From: Fen-1273 sp963748405
GTDB taxonomy: Bacteria > Bacteroidota > Ignavibacteria > UBA10030 > UBA6906
Assembly: GCA_963748405.1 (NCBI GenBank)
Contig: CAVVIT010000003.1
Span: forward strand, 186,001 to 250,000
Reading direction: 5' to 3'
DNA length: 64,000 nucleotides
Position numbers and translations under genes: made by a program
Notes under the pieces: model-generated
Database searches by the model: none
What the model saw: the letters and a program-made list of their open reading frames with translations, nothing else
What the model was told of the DNA's origin: nothing
Shown: in pieces, positions 28,317-37,285 of the stretch
Layout: each line of letters starts with the position of its first letter
How positions within the stretch are numbered: the stretch's first letter is position 1

Positions 28317-29132
28317 TCAGGGTAACCCGAGCGTGCCACTTACCGTCAGTGCGTATTTGATAAAATCCAGAGTGCGCTTAAAGTCAATCCGATCAGCCTT
28401 TTCCCTTACCTTGAGGGACGGGTTCGGTCGATCTTCCCACGCACGAGTAATTACATCAGCCCAGCGACCATCGAGCGCGCTTAACGCCCACCGCACGCCC
28501 GCGGGCTTTGAGGAGACCCTGCCATTCGCCAGAGTATGCAGCATCCGGCAATAGCTCAATACAGCAAAGGACCGATACCATCGATTATCCACTTTCTCCG
28601 GATTGGCAAAGATCTGCCGTGCCCAAACCTGCATTGTCATTCGTACTTCCTCACACAATTCGTCAGCGGTGACCGGGTCAATCAATTGGCGTGCATCAGG
28701 ACCAGCCAGGGCGATCCCATGTTCGCGTGTGACCCAGCGAACGACCCGGGTATTGTCATGGTCTGACCTGATCAGTTCCCGGCTCGAATTATCCAGGTAC
28801 AGAAGTGACGATCTGGATGGATCAGCTCGCCTGAGCAATTCCCTGGGGAAGTAAGATCCCTCCAGGTGTTTGGCCCAGCTTGAATCCTGGTCGTAGATCC
28901 TGGCGTGCATTGATTGAAGGGCTACCAGGTCCGCCTCGGCGATCTCATGATCGACGGCGATGAGAAAATCGACGTCGCTGTCAGCATCCCAATCCCCCAC
29001 TCCAAATGAGCCATGTAGGTACGCCGCAATGAAGTTGCCGCCCAGGATCGCATGGACGCTCGTCACCAGTTCGCGCAGCACATCATTTAACGCACTATCG
29101 GGTGTTGGACCCTGTATATCCCTGGGCATCAT
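28317..29132 (-). CDS. Aminoglycoside-nucleotidyltransferase-like protein
   Basis: A protein of 271 residues with the nucleotidyltransferase motif GSFGVGDWDADSDVDFLI (G-S-x(n)-D-x-D-x-D) near residue 40 and a C-terminal helical domain of the AadA type (TADELCEEVRMTMQVWA, SYCRMLHTLANG). Such enzymes adenylylate streptomycin or spectinomycin, or act on unknown substrates. It is similar in layout to resistance enzymes but a chromosomal housekeeping member is equally possible. I use the first ATG of the MMPRD pair at 29132; the frame is open 25 codons further upstream. It lies between two copies of the dispersed repeat. Confidence 0.8.
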   Translation of the reverse strand: MMPRDIQGPTPDSALNDVLRELVTSVHAILGGNFIAAYLHGSFGVGDWDADSDVDFLIAVDHEIAEADLVALQSMHARIYDQDSSWAKHLEGSYFPRELLRRADPSRSSLLYLDNSSRELIRSDHDNTRVVRWVTREHGIALAGPDARQLIDPVTADELCEEVRMTMQVWARQIFANPEKVDNRWYRSFAVLSYCRMLHTLANGRVSSKPAGVRWALSALDGRWADVITRAWEDRPNPSLKVREKADRIDFKRTLDFIKYALTVSGTLGLP

Positions 29133-29222
29133 GTTGGAGCGAGGTGGCTGACGAGATCGAATTTGTCGAGCCCGGAACTGCAGCTGTGCATCGTAGTTCC
29201 GAAGCACGATGGGAAGATCGCA

Positions 29223-30443
29223 TCAGGGCTTCCATGCATCGTGTGCGGCCTTGATCGCTCGGGGGAAGGAAATGACGTCTGACGGAAACACCTCGATGAA
29301 CAGGCCATACTTGCTTGGACCTGCCCCACCTTGAGGGAACATGCCGTTGTTGAGCATCCGGAGAAAGGCCTTCTCGCTGCATGGGATCGCATTCTGCATC
29401 TGTTGTACAAAGCCTTCGCCTCCCCCATAGCAGGCTGCGCCCTTGCCGTACTTCCCCAACCAGATGTTGGTCTGCCAGGCAGTCGGTATGCCATTTGCGC
29501 GGGCAAGGCTGACGGTCCGCTGGTCCGCCGGCAGGACATCAAGGAGGAAGCAGTCCTGCACAGCCAGGTGCCCGCGAATGGTCTCCGCCGCTGTACGCAC
29601 AAGATCCTCGAGGAGCTTGTTGTTGATCCCCAGCGCCTTCAGCCGTGGCATGGACCTCCCGTCTTCGCCGATAGGGGGAAATGAGAACATGACGATGATG
29701 GGGAGAACGACCTGCGTACCCGGGAAATAGCGTTGAAACGAGGCAGCAATCCCCTGCATGGCTCGAACGACGAGGGACGGTCGATACCCAACCTCAGTCC
29801 AAATACGTGGACAGTCGCTGACGCACGGGTTCGGGCTAGTGGACTCGGCGGGACTCGCGCACGGGAGCCCGAGCTCTTCTGTGAGAGTGTTCATTCCGGT
29901 GAGCTTGATTGCCGCCACATCCCGGTCATACCCCGTCGCCTGCAGGTGGCGGGACAATTGCGCGAGCATGTCAGCGAACGCATCCTGGTAGCGTGGATCC
30001 CAGGGCGGCGCCAACGAGACGGCCTGACACGGCTCCTGGCCACCGTGGTACGTGATTTCGAAATCAAGTCGCCGAAGTCCCAGACCGAGCGGAGGGGGCT
30101 CGAAGAGCCACTTTGGCGTACCTTTTCCTGCCGCGACCGCAAGCTCCACGGCAAGATGGTGCGATCGTGCAACCGCGAGTTGACGGTCTATCGCTGCAAA
30201 GTCGTGGGTCTTGAGCGAAGGCGATATCTCTGACCAATCAACATGCACGCCGACCCCGTCGACGCCCGGTACCGCAAGCGCCTTGTCGAAGTCGCCATTT
30301 TTGACTGCCCAGTTGTAGGGCCAGACGTAGATTCCGCGGGGGACTGGCGGAATCTCCTTCAGCACATTCGCCTCCAATCGCGATTGGGCTGCCACAAACG
30401 CGTGGAAGAATAGAAAGAAAGCCAGGCTCATCTTAGCGTTCAT
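29223..30443 (-). CDS. Secreted TIM-barrel glycosidase-like protein
   Basis: Exported 406-residue protein with a signal peptide (about 1-20, FLFFHAFVAAQ). The order of motifs matches the T9SS protein at 8705: RGIYVWPYNW near the start, a HHLAVELAVAAGKG strand, PWDPRYQDAFADML, then KLTGMNTLTEELGLP (candidate acid/base Glu pair), GYRPSLVVRAMQGIA and CFLLDVLPADQ. This suggests one uncharacterised family of (beta/alpha)8 hydrolases, here without the sorting domain. The catalytic assignment is inference. The start at 30443 gives the signal peptide directly; weak upstream signals leave a start 17 codons earlier possible. Confidence 0.7.
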   Translation of the reverse strand: MNAKMSLAFFLFFHAFVAAQSRLEANVLKEIPPVPRGIYVWPYNWAVKNGDFDKALAVPGVDGVGVHVDWSEISPSLKTHDFAAIDRQLAVARSHHLAVELAVAAGKGTPKWLFEPPPLGLGLRRLDFEITYHGGQEPCQAVSLAPPWDPRYQDAFADMLAQLSRHLQATGYDRDVAAIKLTGMNTLTEELGLPCASPAESTSPNPCVSDCPRIWTEVGYRPSLVVRAMQGIAASFQRYFPGTQVVLPIIVMFSFPPIGEDGRSMPRLKALGINNKLLEDLVRTAAETIRGHLAVQDCFLLDVLPADQRTVSLARANGIPTAWQTNIWLGKYGKGAACYGGGEGFVQQMQNAIPCSEKAFLRMLNNGMFPQGGAGPSKYGLFIEVFPSDVISFPRAIKAAHDAWKP

Positions 30444-30476
30444 CGCAAGTGACCTGAATCGGAAGGATTGAAATTC

Positions 30477-30545
30477 AAAAGCCCTGGAAGTCATTGGCCC
30501 CCACGCCTTTGCTTAGCGGGGCGGACGGCGGACTCAGCAGCGTGC
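30477..30545 (-). repeat. Dispersed tRNA-3'-end/hairpin repeat, copy 2
   Basis: AAAGCCCTGGAAGTCATTGG with a partly degraded complementary arm (ACGCCTTTGCTT) precedes AGCGGGGCGGACGGCGGACT. The arm after the GGGGCGGACGG block diverges (CAGCAGCGTGC). Confidence 0.6.
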
Positions 30546-30546
30546 A

Positions 30547-30720
30547 TTACCTTCCGGGCCTCAACCCATATCGTATCGCCGATTCCAGTATATCAATGTT
30601 TACATCTCTTGAAGTTTTGAACCTAATGCAATACCCGCTCATGCTTGCCTTGCCTGGATTCTTTCCATCCGGCTCAGGCTGGCTGGCAATATGCTTCTTG
30701 ATTTGTTCTCGTACGGTCAT
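30547..30720 (-). pseudogene. DUF1801 protein with internal deletion
   Basis: The N terminus (MTVREQIKKHIASQPEP) and the C terminus (GKASMSGYCIRFKTS, then DVNIDILESAIRYGL) both match DUF1801-type proteins. About 80 residues that normally lie between them are missing, in frame. The 57-residue product cannot fold like the family. It ends two bases from a dispersed repeat. Confidence 0.6.
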
Positions 30721-30774
30721 ATACAATGTGGTATCCAGTGGTGACAGGAGATGACCGGCCAAATGTAAGTGACA

Positions 30775-31071
30775 TTAGCCTCCCGCGATTGCACCGATGA
30801 TCATAAACGGCTCATTTCCCAAAGCCACGGACTCAGGGAGCGGAGTCTCGGGTGATACCAGGGAAAGGTCTTCACCGCAGGCAAAGAAACGGAGGAACGG
30901 ACGCCGCTGAAAAGTCACGTGCTCGCGGATTGTTCCTCTCAGCATCGGATAGGCCGTCTCAAGTGCTTCAAGGATGGCACGTGGGGTGACCGGGCCGGCA
31001 ACTTCGAGTTGGACCTCACCACCAACTCGCGCGAGCGTTCGCAAATGGTATGGCAGTGTGACCCTGACCAT
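30775..31071 (-). CDS. MoaD/ThiS-like ubiquitin-fold protein
   Basis: A 98-residue beta-grasp protein (VRVTLPYHLRTLA, VTPRAILEALETAYPML, NEPFMIIGAIAGG) ending in the Gly-Gly tail that is adenylylated and thiocarboxylated in sulfur carriers. Its start overlaps the stop of the upstream propeller gene by one base (TGATG), so they are co-translated. No MoeB/ThiF activator or molybdopterin or thiamine gene is nearby. Its partner is thus probably the propeller protein or something elsewhere, and it may serve as a sulfur carrier or a protein modifier. The family call rests on fold pattern and tail. Confidence 0.75.
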   Translation of the reverse strand: MVRVTLPYHLRTLARVGGEVQLEVAGPVTPRAILEALETAYPMLRGTIREHVTFQRRPFLRFFACGEDLSLVSPETPLPESVALGNEPFMIIGAIAGG

Positions 31072-32255
31072 CAGAACACCTGAACTTCGACAGAAAATAC
31101 CGCCGGCAAATCACGAACGATCGGCTCCCAGGTGTCCCCGGCGTCGACTGAGGCGTATACCTGACCGCCGGTCGTTCCAAAATAGACTCCGCATTTGTCC
31201 AGGGAATCGACCGCCATGGCCTCTCGGAGAATGTTGACATAACAGTCTTGCTGGGGGAGACCCTTCGTAAGCGGTTCCCACTCGTTGCCGCCCGTCTTGC
31301 TGCGATAGACACGCAGCTTGCCCTCTGGTGGATAATGTTCTGAATCGCTCTTGATAGGGATGACGTAGACTGTTTCGGGATCGTGAGCGTGGACATCAAC
31401 CACAAAGCCAAAGTCACTCGGAAGGTTGCCGCTGATTTCGTGCCACGACTCTCCCCCGTTGTCGCTTCTCATCACATCCCAGTGCTTCTGCATATAAAGT
31501 ACGTCGGGGCGCGACGGATGCAATGCAATACGATGAATGCAGTGTCCGATTTCGGCATTCGGATCGGGAATGTAGGGGGACCTCAGTCCCTTCGTGACAG
31601 GGCGCCAACTCGCCCCGGTGTCGTCTGATCGAAACACTCCGGCGGACGAGATAGCGACATACATTCTCCCCGGATTCTTCCTGTCAAGAAGGATGGTGTG
31701 CAATCCCATCCCTCCGGCACCCGGAGCCCACTGCGGACCGGTGCCGTGACCCCGCAGGCCTGCAAGCTCGTGCCAGTTCTTCCCCCCGTCCGTCGTGCTG
31801 AACAGCGCCGCATCTTCTACTCCGGCGAACACCAGGTCGGGGTCCGTCAACGACGGCTCAAGATGCCATACGCGCTTGAATTCCCACGGATGCTGTGTTC
31901 CGTCATACCACTGGTGCGTTGTGAGGGGTTTCCCGCTGCGAGCGTCGGTGTCGTACACAAACTTGTTGCTTTCGGCCTTCGGCATTCCGTCAGGGGCGGT
32001 GGTCGGCTCTCCCGGTGTGGTCCCCGGTTGTTCCCACGTCGCACCTCCGTCATTCGACCGCTGGATTATCTGACCGAACCAGCCGCTCGTTTGCGAGGCA
32101 TAGATCCGGTTTGGGTCTGCCGGCGATCCCTTCATGTGGTAGATCTCCCACCCGGCAAAATAGGGACCGTCGACCTTCCACTGTTTGCGTTTTCCGTCAG
32201 ATGACAGAATGAATGCACCCTTGTGCGTACCAACCAGAACCCTGACTCGGCTCAC
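31071..32255 (-). CDS. Cytoplasmic propeller (BNR/sialidase-like) protein paired with MoaD-like protein
   Basis: A 394-residue protein with BNR-type repeats: RSNDGGATW, TTDGGKNW, RSDDTGASW, RSDNGGESW, RSKTGGNEW and ASVDAGDTW, spaced for a six- or seven-bladed beta-propeller. It begins VRVLVGTHKGAFILSSDG with no signal peptide, unlike the five secreted propeller proteins here, so it is probably cytoplasmic. The BNR (Asp-box) motif is structural; sialidase catalytic residues are not evident. It is translationally coupled to the downstream MoaD-like gene. I recall the same pair, annotated as exo-alpha-sialidase plus MoaD/ThiS, from other phyla; its role is unknown. Confidence 0.8.
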   Translation of the reverse strand: MSRVRVLVGTHKGAFILSSDGKRKQWKVDGPYFAGWEIYHMKGSPADPNRIYASQTSGWFGQIIQRSNDGGATWEQPGTTPGEPTTAPDGMPKAESNKFVYDTDARSGKPLTTHQWYDGTQHPWEFKRVWHLEPSLTDPDLVFAGVEDAALFSTTDGGKNWHELAGLRGHGTGPQWAPGAGGMGLHTILLDRKNPGRMYVAISSAGVFRSDDTGASWRPVTKGLRSPYIPDPNAEIGHCIHRIALHPSRPDVLYMQKHWDVMRSDNGGESWHEISGNLPSDFGFVVDVHAHDPETVYVIPIKSDSEHYPPEGKLRVYRSKTGGNEWEPLTKGLPQQDCYVNILREAMAVDSLDKCGVYFGTTGGQVYASVDAGDTWEPIVRDLPAVFSVEVQVF

Positions 32256-33090
32256 GGTGATCCCTCCTCCCTTCTATTGTTATCGTTCAAGCAATACACG
32301 GCAGAATCGGGCAAAAGAACAAGAAAATACGCATTCGGCGAGAATGTTGGCGGATCAACATCAATCAACACCTTCAATTCCACATTGGTTCGCAGCGGAG
32401 CGCCAGGTAGCATAGGATGCAGCCCCGATTGGGTATTCAGCGGGCAAAACCCGAGTGTGACTTAGTCCGGAAATATTCCGCCCCCGGGACCCTCTTTCCG
32501 CACTGGGAGGGGCGACTGGATATAGTCGATTGGGAAACTTGAATTTCGACAGGTAAGGCGAACGCCGAAAACCCGCAAAACTGCAGAGAGCTTGGAGAGA
32601 AGCGTGGTCAACCTCCCCGGTTGGCGGTCGAGAGATACCAATTGTGAAACCACCACCAAGGAGAGAGAGGCGGGAGAACTATAAAGCCCTGGAAGCTATT
32701 GGCTCTCAGGGCTTTCTGTGGAGGGGCGGACGGCGGTCGCAGCGAACCCTGATTGTGGTCAAAATGGCTCTAATCGTGGCAACGGGCAGCCCCACCAGGT
32801 GAGCGAGCTCCCCCGCCACCCTTCGTCGCCCCTTCAACATCGTGTCGCATAAGTTGTCTTCGCTTAATACTCATCGAATGCGAAGGTGCGTTAATTGCCT
32901 CCAGCCTATGTTGAAGGCTGTATATTTTGGACAAGTGTGGATTTGACACTCTGCCTGTTCGTCAGTATTTTACATTTGTGATCTTTCAAACGAAGTCGGC
33001 ACTGTCCCCGGATGGTCGCCGATTTTTTTTGGGGGACAGCCTACCAGCTCCATGAAAGTCCGCTCACCACACCTCGGGGAGAAAACCACC
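32256..33090. other. Gene-poor stretch with relics and repeat copy 3
   Basis: No intact gene is seen in these 835 bases. A minus-strand frame at 32462-32659 reads LVSLDRQPGRLTTLLSKLSA then VLRVFGVRL, which resembles the last helices of HipB/XRE-type antitoxins, but it lacks the first helices; I treat it as a possible relic. The dispersed repeat copy lies at 32660-32766. The tail before 33091 carries GGGGAG as the ribosome-binding region of the next gene. Confidence 0.5.
32660..32766 (-). repeat. Dispersed tRNA-3'-end/hairpin repeat, copy 3
   Basis: GAGAGAGAGGCGGG leader, hairpin TAAAGCCCTGGAAGCTATTG with CAGGGCTTTC, then GGGGCGGACGGCGGTCGCAG and CGAACCCTGATTGTGGTCAA. The last part is shared base for base with the copy at 36914. 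Confidence 0.75.
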
Positions 33091-33621
33091 ATGCGGCGTC
33101 TTTCTGTTCTTCTCGTTTCCCTGTTCATGGCGTGCAATCTTACGGCGCCCGATCTCTTTGCCCAGACCGCCAAGGTCGATTCAGTGACGTTTGACCTTTA
33201 TCAGAAAGGAGGTGCAGCTTATTTCACGGGGAACGTAAAGCAGGCGGTCGTCTGGTTCCGGGCCTGCCTTGACCGCGAAAAGAAGAACCCCTCGCTCGCG
33301 AAGGACGACTTCTTTGTGCTGGTCAACTGGTTCGGGAGTGCCTACGGCGCGATGCACAAGCTGGACAGCGCAGAGCAGGTGTTTCGCTACGGGCTATCAA
33401 AAGACTCCACGGCATCCATGACCTGGTATAACCTGGCCTGCGTCTACGGCGCCCGGAACAACGTCGACAGTTGTCTTGCATTTCTACGCGCGACGTACAA
33501 ATACAGGGCAAACTGGGACACGCACTTCACCTTTCCCGACCCTATGAAGGAAAACGAGTTCAAGAGATTCCTCAACAACAAGAAGTTTGTTGACGGAGCG
33601 AAGGAAATGAAGCGACAGTAG
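33091..33621 (+). CDS. Exported TPR protein
   Basis: A 176-residue protein with a signal peptide (about 1-25, LLVSLFMACNLTAPDLFAQ) and two or three tetratricopeptide-like helical pairs (GGAAYFTGNVKQAVVWFRAC, DSAEQVFRYGLSKDSTASMT, YNLACVYGARNNVDSCLAF). The tail NEFKRFLNNKKFVDG resembles the ending of TPR modules in Bacteroidota periplasmic proteins. It has no catalytic motif; a scaffold role in the periplasm is likely. The start at 33091 fits the signal peptide; an ATG 13 codons earlier is less likely. Confidence 0.75.
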   Translation: MRRLSVLLVSLFMACNLTAPDLFAQTAKVDSVTFDLYQKGGAAYFTGNVKQAVVWFRACLDREKKNPSLAKDDFFVLVNWFGSAYGAMHKLDSAEQVFRYGLSKDSTASMTWYNLACVYGARNNVDSCLAFLRATYKYRANWDTHFTFPDPMKENEFKRFLNNKKFVDGAKEMKRQ

Positions 33622-33676
33622 TCTCGGGTTTAGGCGCTCTTGTGTGCGGTGTGGTCACCGAAGGGCAAACTCCTTT

Positions 33677-36373
33677 CTACCAGACCTTTGCCTGAATCTC
33701 GTCGAACCAGTTCAGTATGAGATGAATCTTCCGGAGATTCTCCTGATCATCCTTCGATTGCAGTATGACAAAAGAACGCCCGTCGGGAAAGATGTCATAC
33801 ATCAAACCGCTGTCAACGAACTTTTCACGGTAACCGCTCAAAATTATCTCAGGCTTTCCGACACCGAATGACGGTGCAGTCTGGATGGGCACGGACACGA
33901 GCTTTCCGGGAGAATAGTAATAGAGGACTTTCCCGTCCGCGGCCCAGTGAGGATCATAGGCCTCATCGGAGGATACCGACCACGTGCCACCCCCTCCGGG
34001 GAACGGTTGGATGTAGACCCGGTATGAACCCGATTCATTTGATGAATACGCGATCCACTTCCCGTCGGGAGAAAGAGACGCCTGCGATTCGTCAAACTCG
34101 GTTTCGCGAAACGGCCTGATCGTGCGATCACCTTCCAGAGGAAGCACAAAGAGATCCGAGCCCCCCGGTCCGTTCGGTCCGGTCCTCGTTGTTCCCGCGA
34201 GATCGAGAACAAGCATCGATCCATCTCTTGACCAGGCATCAATGTACATCCGCCCAAATCCTCTTGCGACAATTTCAGGAACCCCGCTTCCGTCGGCATG
34301 TCTCACCATTACAGAATGCTCTCTGCCTTCAAAGGCATCGTAGGCGATCCGATTGCCGTCGGGCGACCAGGCGGGAGTCCTGTTCTCTCCCCCGAACGTG
34401 AGTTTGGTGAGCGTATTTCGCTTGATTTCGTATATCCAGATGTCCGAATCCTTCCCGGATTGAATCGTCACCGCGATCCGCCCCCCGTCGGGAGACACAC
34501 GAGGCTCCATGTACGACTGGGTGGGAGCAGGAAACGGCGTCATCACGCCGTGAAGATCAGCCTTCACCAGAGACAGATTGGACACCCCGGGTTTTCCGGG
34601 AATGTACGCAAGGGTTCCATTTTGCGCGATTGCGTACGCTCCCATGCCTGTCGTCGGGTCGCCGTTAACATCCTCCAGCACGGGAATCGGGCTTCCTGTA
34701 ACCTCAAGTTTCCCCAAATCGAACGGCACAGCAAAGAGGGAATTTGATCTCCAGTAGACGAGAAACCCGGCCGGGATGAACCGGGCGGAGCACCCTCCTT
34801 TCAGCAGAATTTTCCGCGCTCCTGTTCCTATGTCTACCGCCTCTATTGTAGCGTCATCGTAGAAGTCGGGAGTGTCCATCGTCCCGACGGTGAATATGAC
34901 GGTCTTTCCATCGGGGAGGAACGATGGCCATCGGTGCGTCCGTTCATTCTTCGTCGAATCGAGCTTTGTCAAAACCCGCACGTCTCCGCCTCCTTCGCGG
35001 ACAAGCAGGAGACCCGAGCCACCGTGGGGTGCGAACACGATGTCACCCCCTGTTCCCCAGTCGGCCCCCCGGTTATCCAGAGCGTCTGCAAGTGTGATGG
35101 CGGTGCCGCCGCCAACAGGTACTTTTTTCAGTTTCCCGGACGCAAAAAACCCGATCCATTTCCCGTCCAGGGACATGAACGGGGAGGTAGCACCCTCCGT
35201 ACCGGGTACCGGGCTTGACTGGAAACTGTCCAGGTTTCTTACATAGAGTTCCGCGTTTGCCGTGTACACGATCCGGGAACCGTCAGGGGAGATCGCTACG
35301 GCATTGAACCACGCGGTACTGAGGACCTGATCTCTGGGAAGCGCAATTATCGCACGCGTCACAGCCCGCGACTGAGACCCGTGCTTCCAGGGGGACCAGA
35401 CGACAACGATCAGCGAAGCGACCAATGCGGCGGTGATAACAGGCCACGTGTACTTTTTCCACGCTGGAATCTCAGCGGACGACGTCGGGTGAATTCGTTC
35501 AACCGAGTCCAGGGATGCGCGGAAGACAGCTCCGAGAACGGGAACTTTGCCCTCGCGTGACCGTGAGGATTCTCTTTTCAGACGTCTCAGGTCCTTGGCC
35601 ACCTCCGCCGCAGACTGGTATCTCTCCGAAAGCTCCTTCTGAAGGCATTCCATGACAATTGCGTCAAGTTGAGGGTCAACTTCCGGTCTGATTGCCGAAG
35701 GAGGCAACGGGTCCGTGTTTACGATCTCGTACATGAGCGCCGTCTCGTGGACCCCTTTGAACGGCGATTCCCCTGCAAAGAGCTCGTAGAGCACCACCCC
35801 CAGCGAGAATATATCCGTCCGGTGGTCTGTCTCATGCCCCTGGATCTGCTCCGGGGACATGTACCCCGCCGTCCCCAACGTGCTCCCTTCACGGGTAAGC
35901 CGCGAAACACCCCTCAGCTTCGCCAGCCCGAAATCCATCACCTGCACACGACCGTCCTTCCGGATCATGATGTTTTCGGGCTTGATGTCCCTGTGGACTA
36001 TCCCCTTCGCATGAGCGGCGGCAAGGCCGTCGGCTATCTGAATGCCAATCTCGACGCCCTGCTTCAAGGGAATATTCTGAAGCATCTCCTTCAGCATCTT
36101 CCCTTCCACATATTCCATCACGATGAACGACTGGCCGTCATGTTCCTCCACGCCGTGTATCGTACAGATGTTAGGATGCGTCATCGCGGCAACAGCCTTC
36201 GCTTCCTGGAAGAATCGGGCCTTGTCCTCGGCCGATGACGCAACGTGCGGAGGGAGAAATTTCAATGCGACGAACCGGTCGAGCGTGATATCATGGGCCT
36301 TATAGACCACGCCCATCCCGCCTTCACCGAGTTTGTCGAGTATTTCGTAATGGGATATGACTGAGGGAACCAA
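33677..36373 (-). CDS. Membrane Ser/Thr protein kinase with extracytoplasmic PD40 propeller
   Basis: PknB-type kinase of 898 residues. The kinase domain (about 8-270) has LGEGGMGVVYKA, the ATP lysine K38 in VALKFL, catalytic HRDIKPEN (127-134), DFG (147-149) and the GTAGYMSPE activation segment. One membrane segment (about 313-333, WPVITAALVASLIVVVW) separates it from a C-terminal region of PD40/WD40-like repeats (AISPDGSRIVY, SLDGKWIGFF, SPDGGRIAVT, SPDGKWIAYSS) likely forming a propeller outside the cytoplasm. It should sense an extracellular ligand and phosphorylate cytoplasmic proteins. This domain order is common in Acidobacteriota and Bacteroidota. It converges with the TPR gene, 55 bases apart. 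Confidence 0.93.
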   Translation of the reverse strand: MVPSVISHYEILDKLGEGGMGVVYKAHDITLDRFVALKFLPPHVASSAEDKARFFQEAKAVAAMTHPNICTIHGVEEHDGQSFIVMEYVEGKMLKEMLQNIPLKQGVEIGIQIADGLAAAHAKGIVHRDIKPENIMIRKDGRVQVMDFGLAKLRGVSRLTREGSTLGTAGYMSPEQIQGHETDHRTDIFSLGVVLYELFAGESPFKGVHETALMYEIVNTDPLPPSAIRPEVDPQLDAIVMECLQKELSERYQSAAEVAKDLRRLKRESSRSREGKVPVLGAVFRASLDSVERIHPTSSAEIPAWKKYTWPVITAALVASLIVVVWSPWKHGSQSRAVTRAIIALPRDQVLSTAWFNAVAISPDGSRIVYTANAELYVRNLDSFQSSPVPGTEGATSPFMSLDGKWIGFFASGKLKKVPVGGGTAITLADALDNRGADWGTGGDIVFAPHGGSGLLLVREGGGDVRVLTKLDSTKNERTHRWPSFLPDGKTVIFTVGTMDTPDFYDDATIEAVDIGTGARKILLKGGCSARFIPAGFLVYWRSNSLFAVPFDLGKLEVTGSPIPVLEDVNGDPTTGMGAYAIAQNGTLAYIPGKPGVSNLSLVKADLHGVMTPFPAPTQSYMEPRVSPDGGRIAVTIQSGKDSDIWIYEIKRNTLTKLTFGGENRTPAWSPDGNRIAYDAFEGREHSVMVRHADGSGVPEIVARGFGRMYIDAWSRDGSMLVLDLAGTTRTGPNGPGGSDLFVLPLEGDRTIRPFRETEFDESQASLSPDGKWIAYSSNESGSYRVYIQPFPGGGGTWSVSSDEAYDPHWAADGKVLYYYSPGKLVSVPIQTAPSFGVGKPEIILSGYREKFVDSGLMYDIFPDGRSFVILQSKDDQENLRKIHLILNWFDEIQAKVW

Positions 36374-37285
36374 CGGAGTCTTCTTTGTTGTGGGAAGTGT
36401 TAAGCCGCGGACTGGCAGAACACCCTTTGAGGAGACTTCCCCGTTGGAGGGCTGCGAAGAAAAGATGTTTGCAAGGAACGTGGCCGGAAAAATGTACTAC
36501 GGCGCCCGGCTAATTGCAAGAGCAGAAAACCCCCCATGATGAGGTGCAGACTGCGGCTGATTTCATTGCAGCAGAAATGAGAAAAACACTGGAAGATCGA
36601 TTCAAGGGCGTACTGTATAATGCCACTTCGGTCTCGAATTGAACCTGCAACTCTGCAGGTGCCCCCCGAACGACGAAATGTCGAATTCTTTTAAAGGGGG
36701 CAATCAGTAAAGGATTCCACGCCCGGATTTGCGCAAAAGCATCACGACCCCGTTGCGAATGGGGGACGAATCTAACGTTTGCCTGCCGGTCAGGGCTGGG
36801 GGGAGGAGCCTTTAGCGGGGGGAGAACTGAAGACTTGGCCCCGGTTTAGTTGCAGCGAGGAGTCACTAGATTAGTCACGACTTGAAGATTGAATCTGCAA
36901 AATTTGCCAAAACAAGCGGGGCGGACGGGGGTCGCAGCGAACCCTGATTGTGGTCAAAATGCCTCTCTTTGCCGCCACTTCAAGGCCAAACCAATGAAAT
37001 GCCGGAAGCCCAAGGCCGTTGGTGTCTCGAGAACTCATTCTTCGGCTATTCACATTCTATTTCTCATACCCAAAGACCTTTGACTTAGCTATGTTTTCTG
37101 CTTCCGCATACAGCCTCCTGAGGTTAGATAATGTGCGATACTGCACTGAAACATCCTCTCGCGTCCATCGTAAGATTGTGTAAGATTCGACGAATCGGAT
37201 TTGCTGCAGATTTCCTACTCCGCGACCGTTTGTCTTGGTTGCCCCTCGATCCCCACACTTGCCACTAAACTCCTCGGAAACCCGC
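36374..37285. other. Gene-poor stretch with repeat copy 4
   Basis: No complete gene is seen. A short plus-strand frame at about 36520-36642 (TAADFIAAEMRKTLEDRF then KGVLYNATSVSN, stop) looks protein-like but has no start. The dispersed repeat is at 36914-36962. The last 100 bases probably hold the promoter of the serine hydrolase gene at 37286. Confidence 0.5.
36914..36962 (-). repeat. Dispersed tRNA-3'-end repeat, copy 4 (hairpin lost)
   Basis: AAGCGGGGCGGACGGGGGTC followed by GCAGCGAACCCTGATTGTGG and TCAAAATGCC, the same body as at 32733-32766. The upstream hairpin is absent or degenerate here. Confidence 0.7.
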
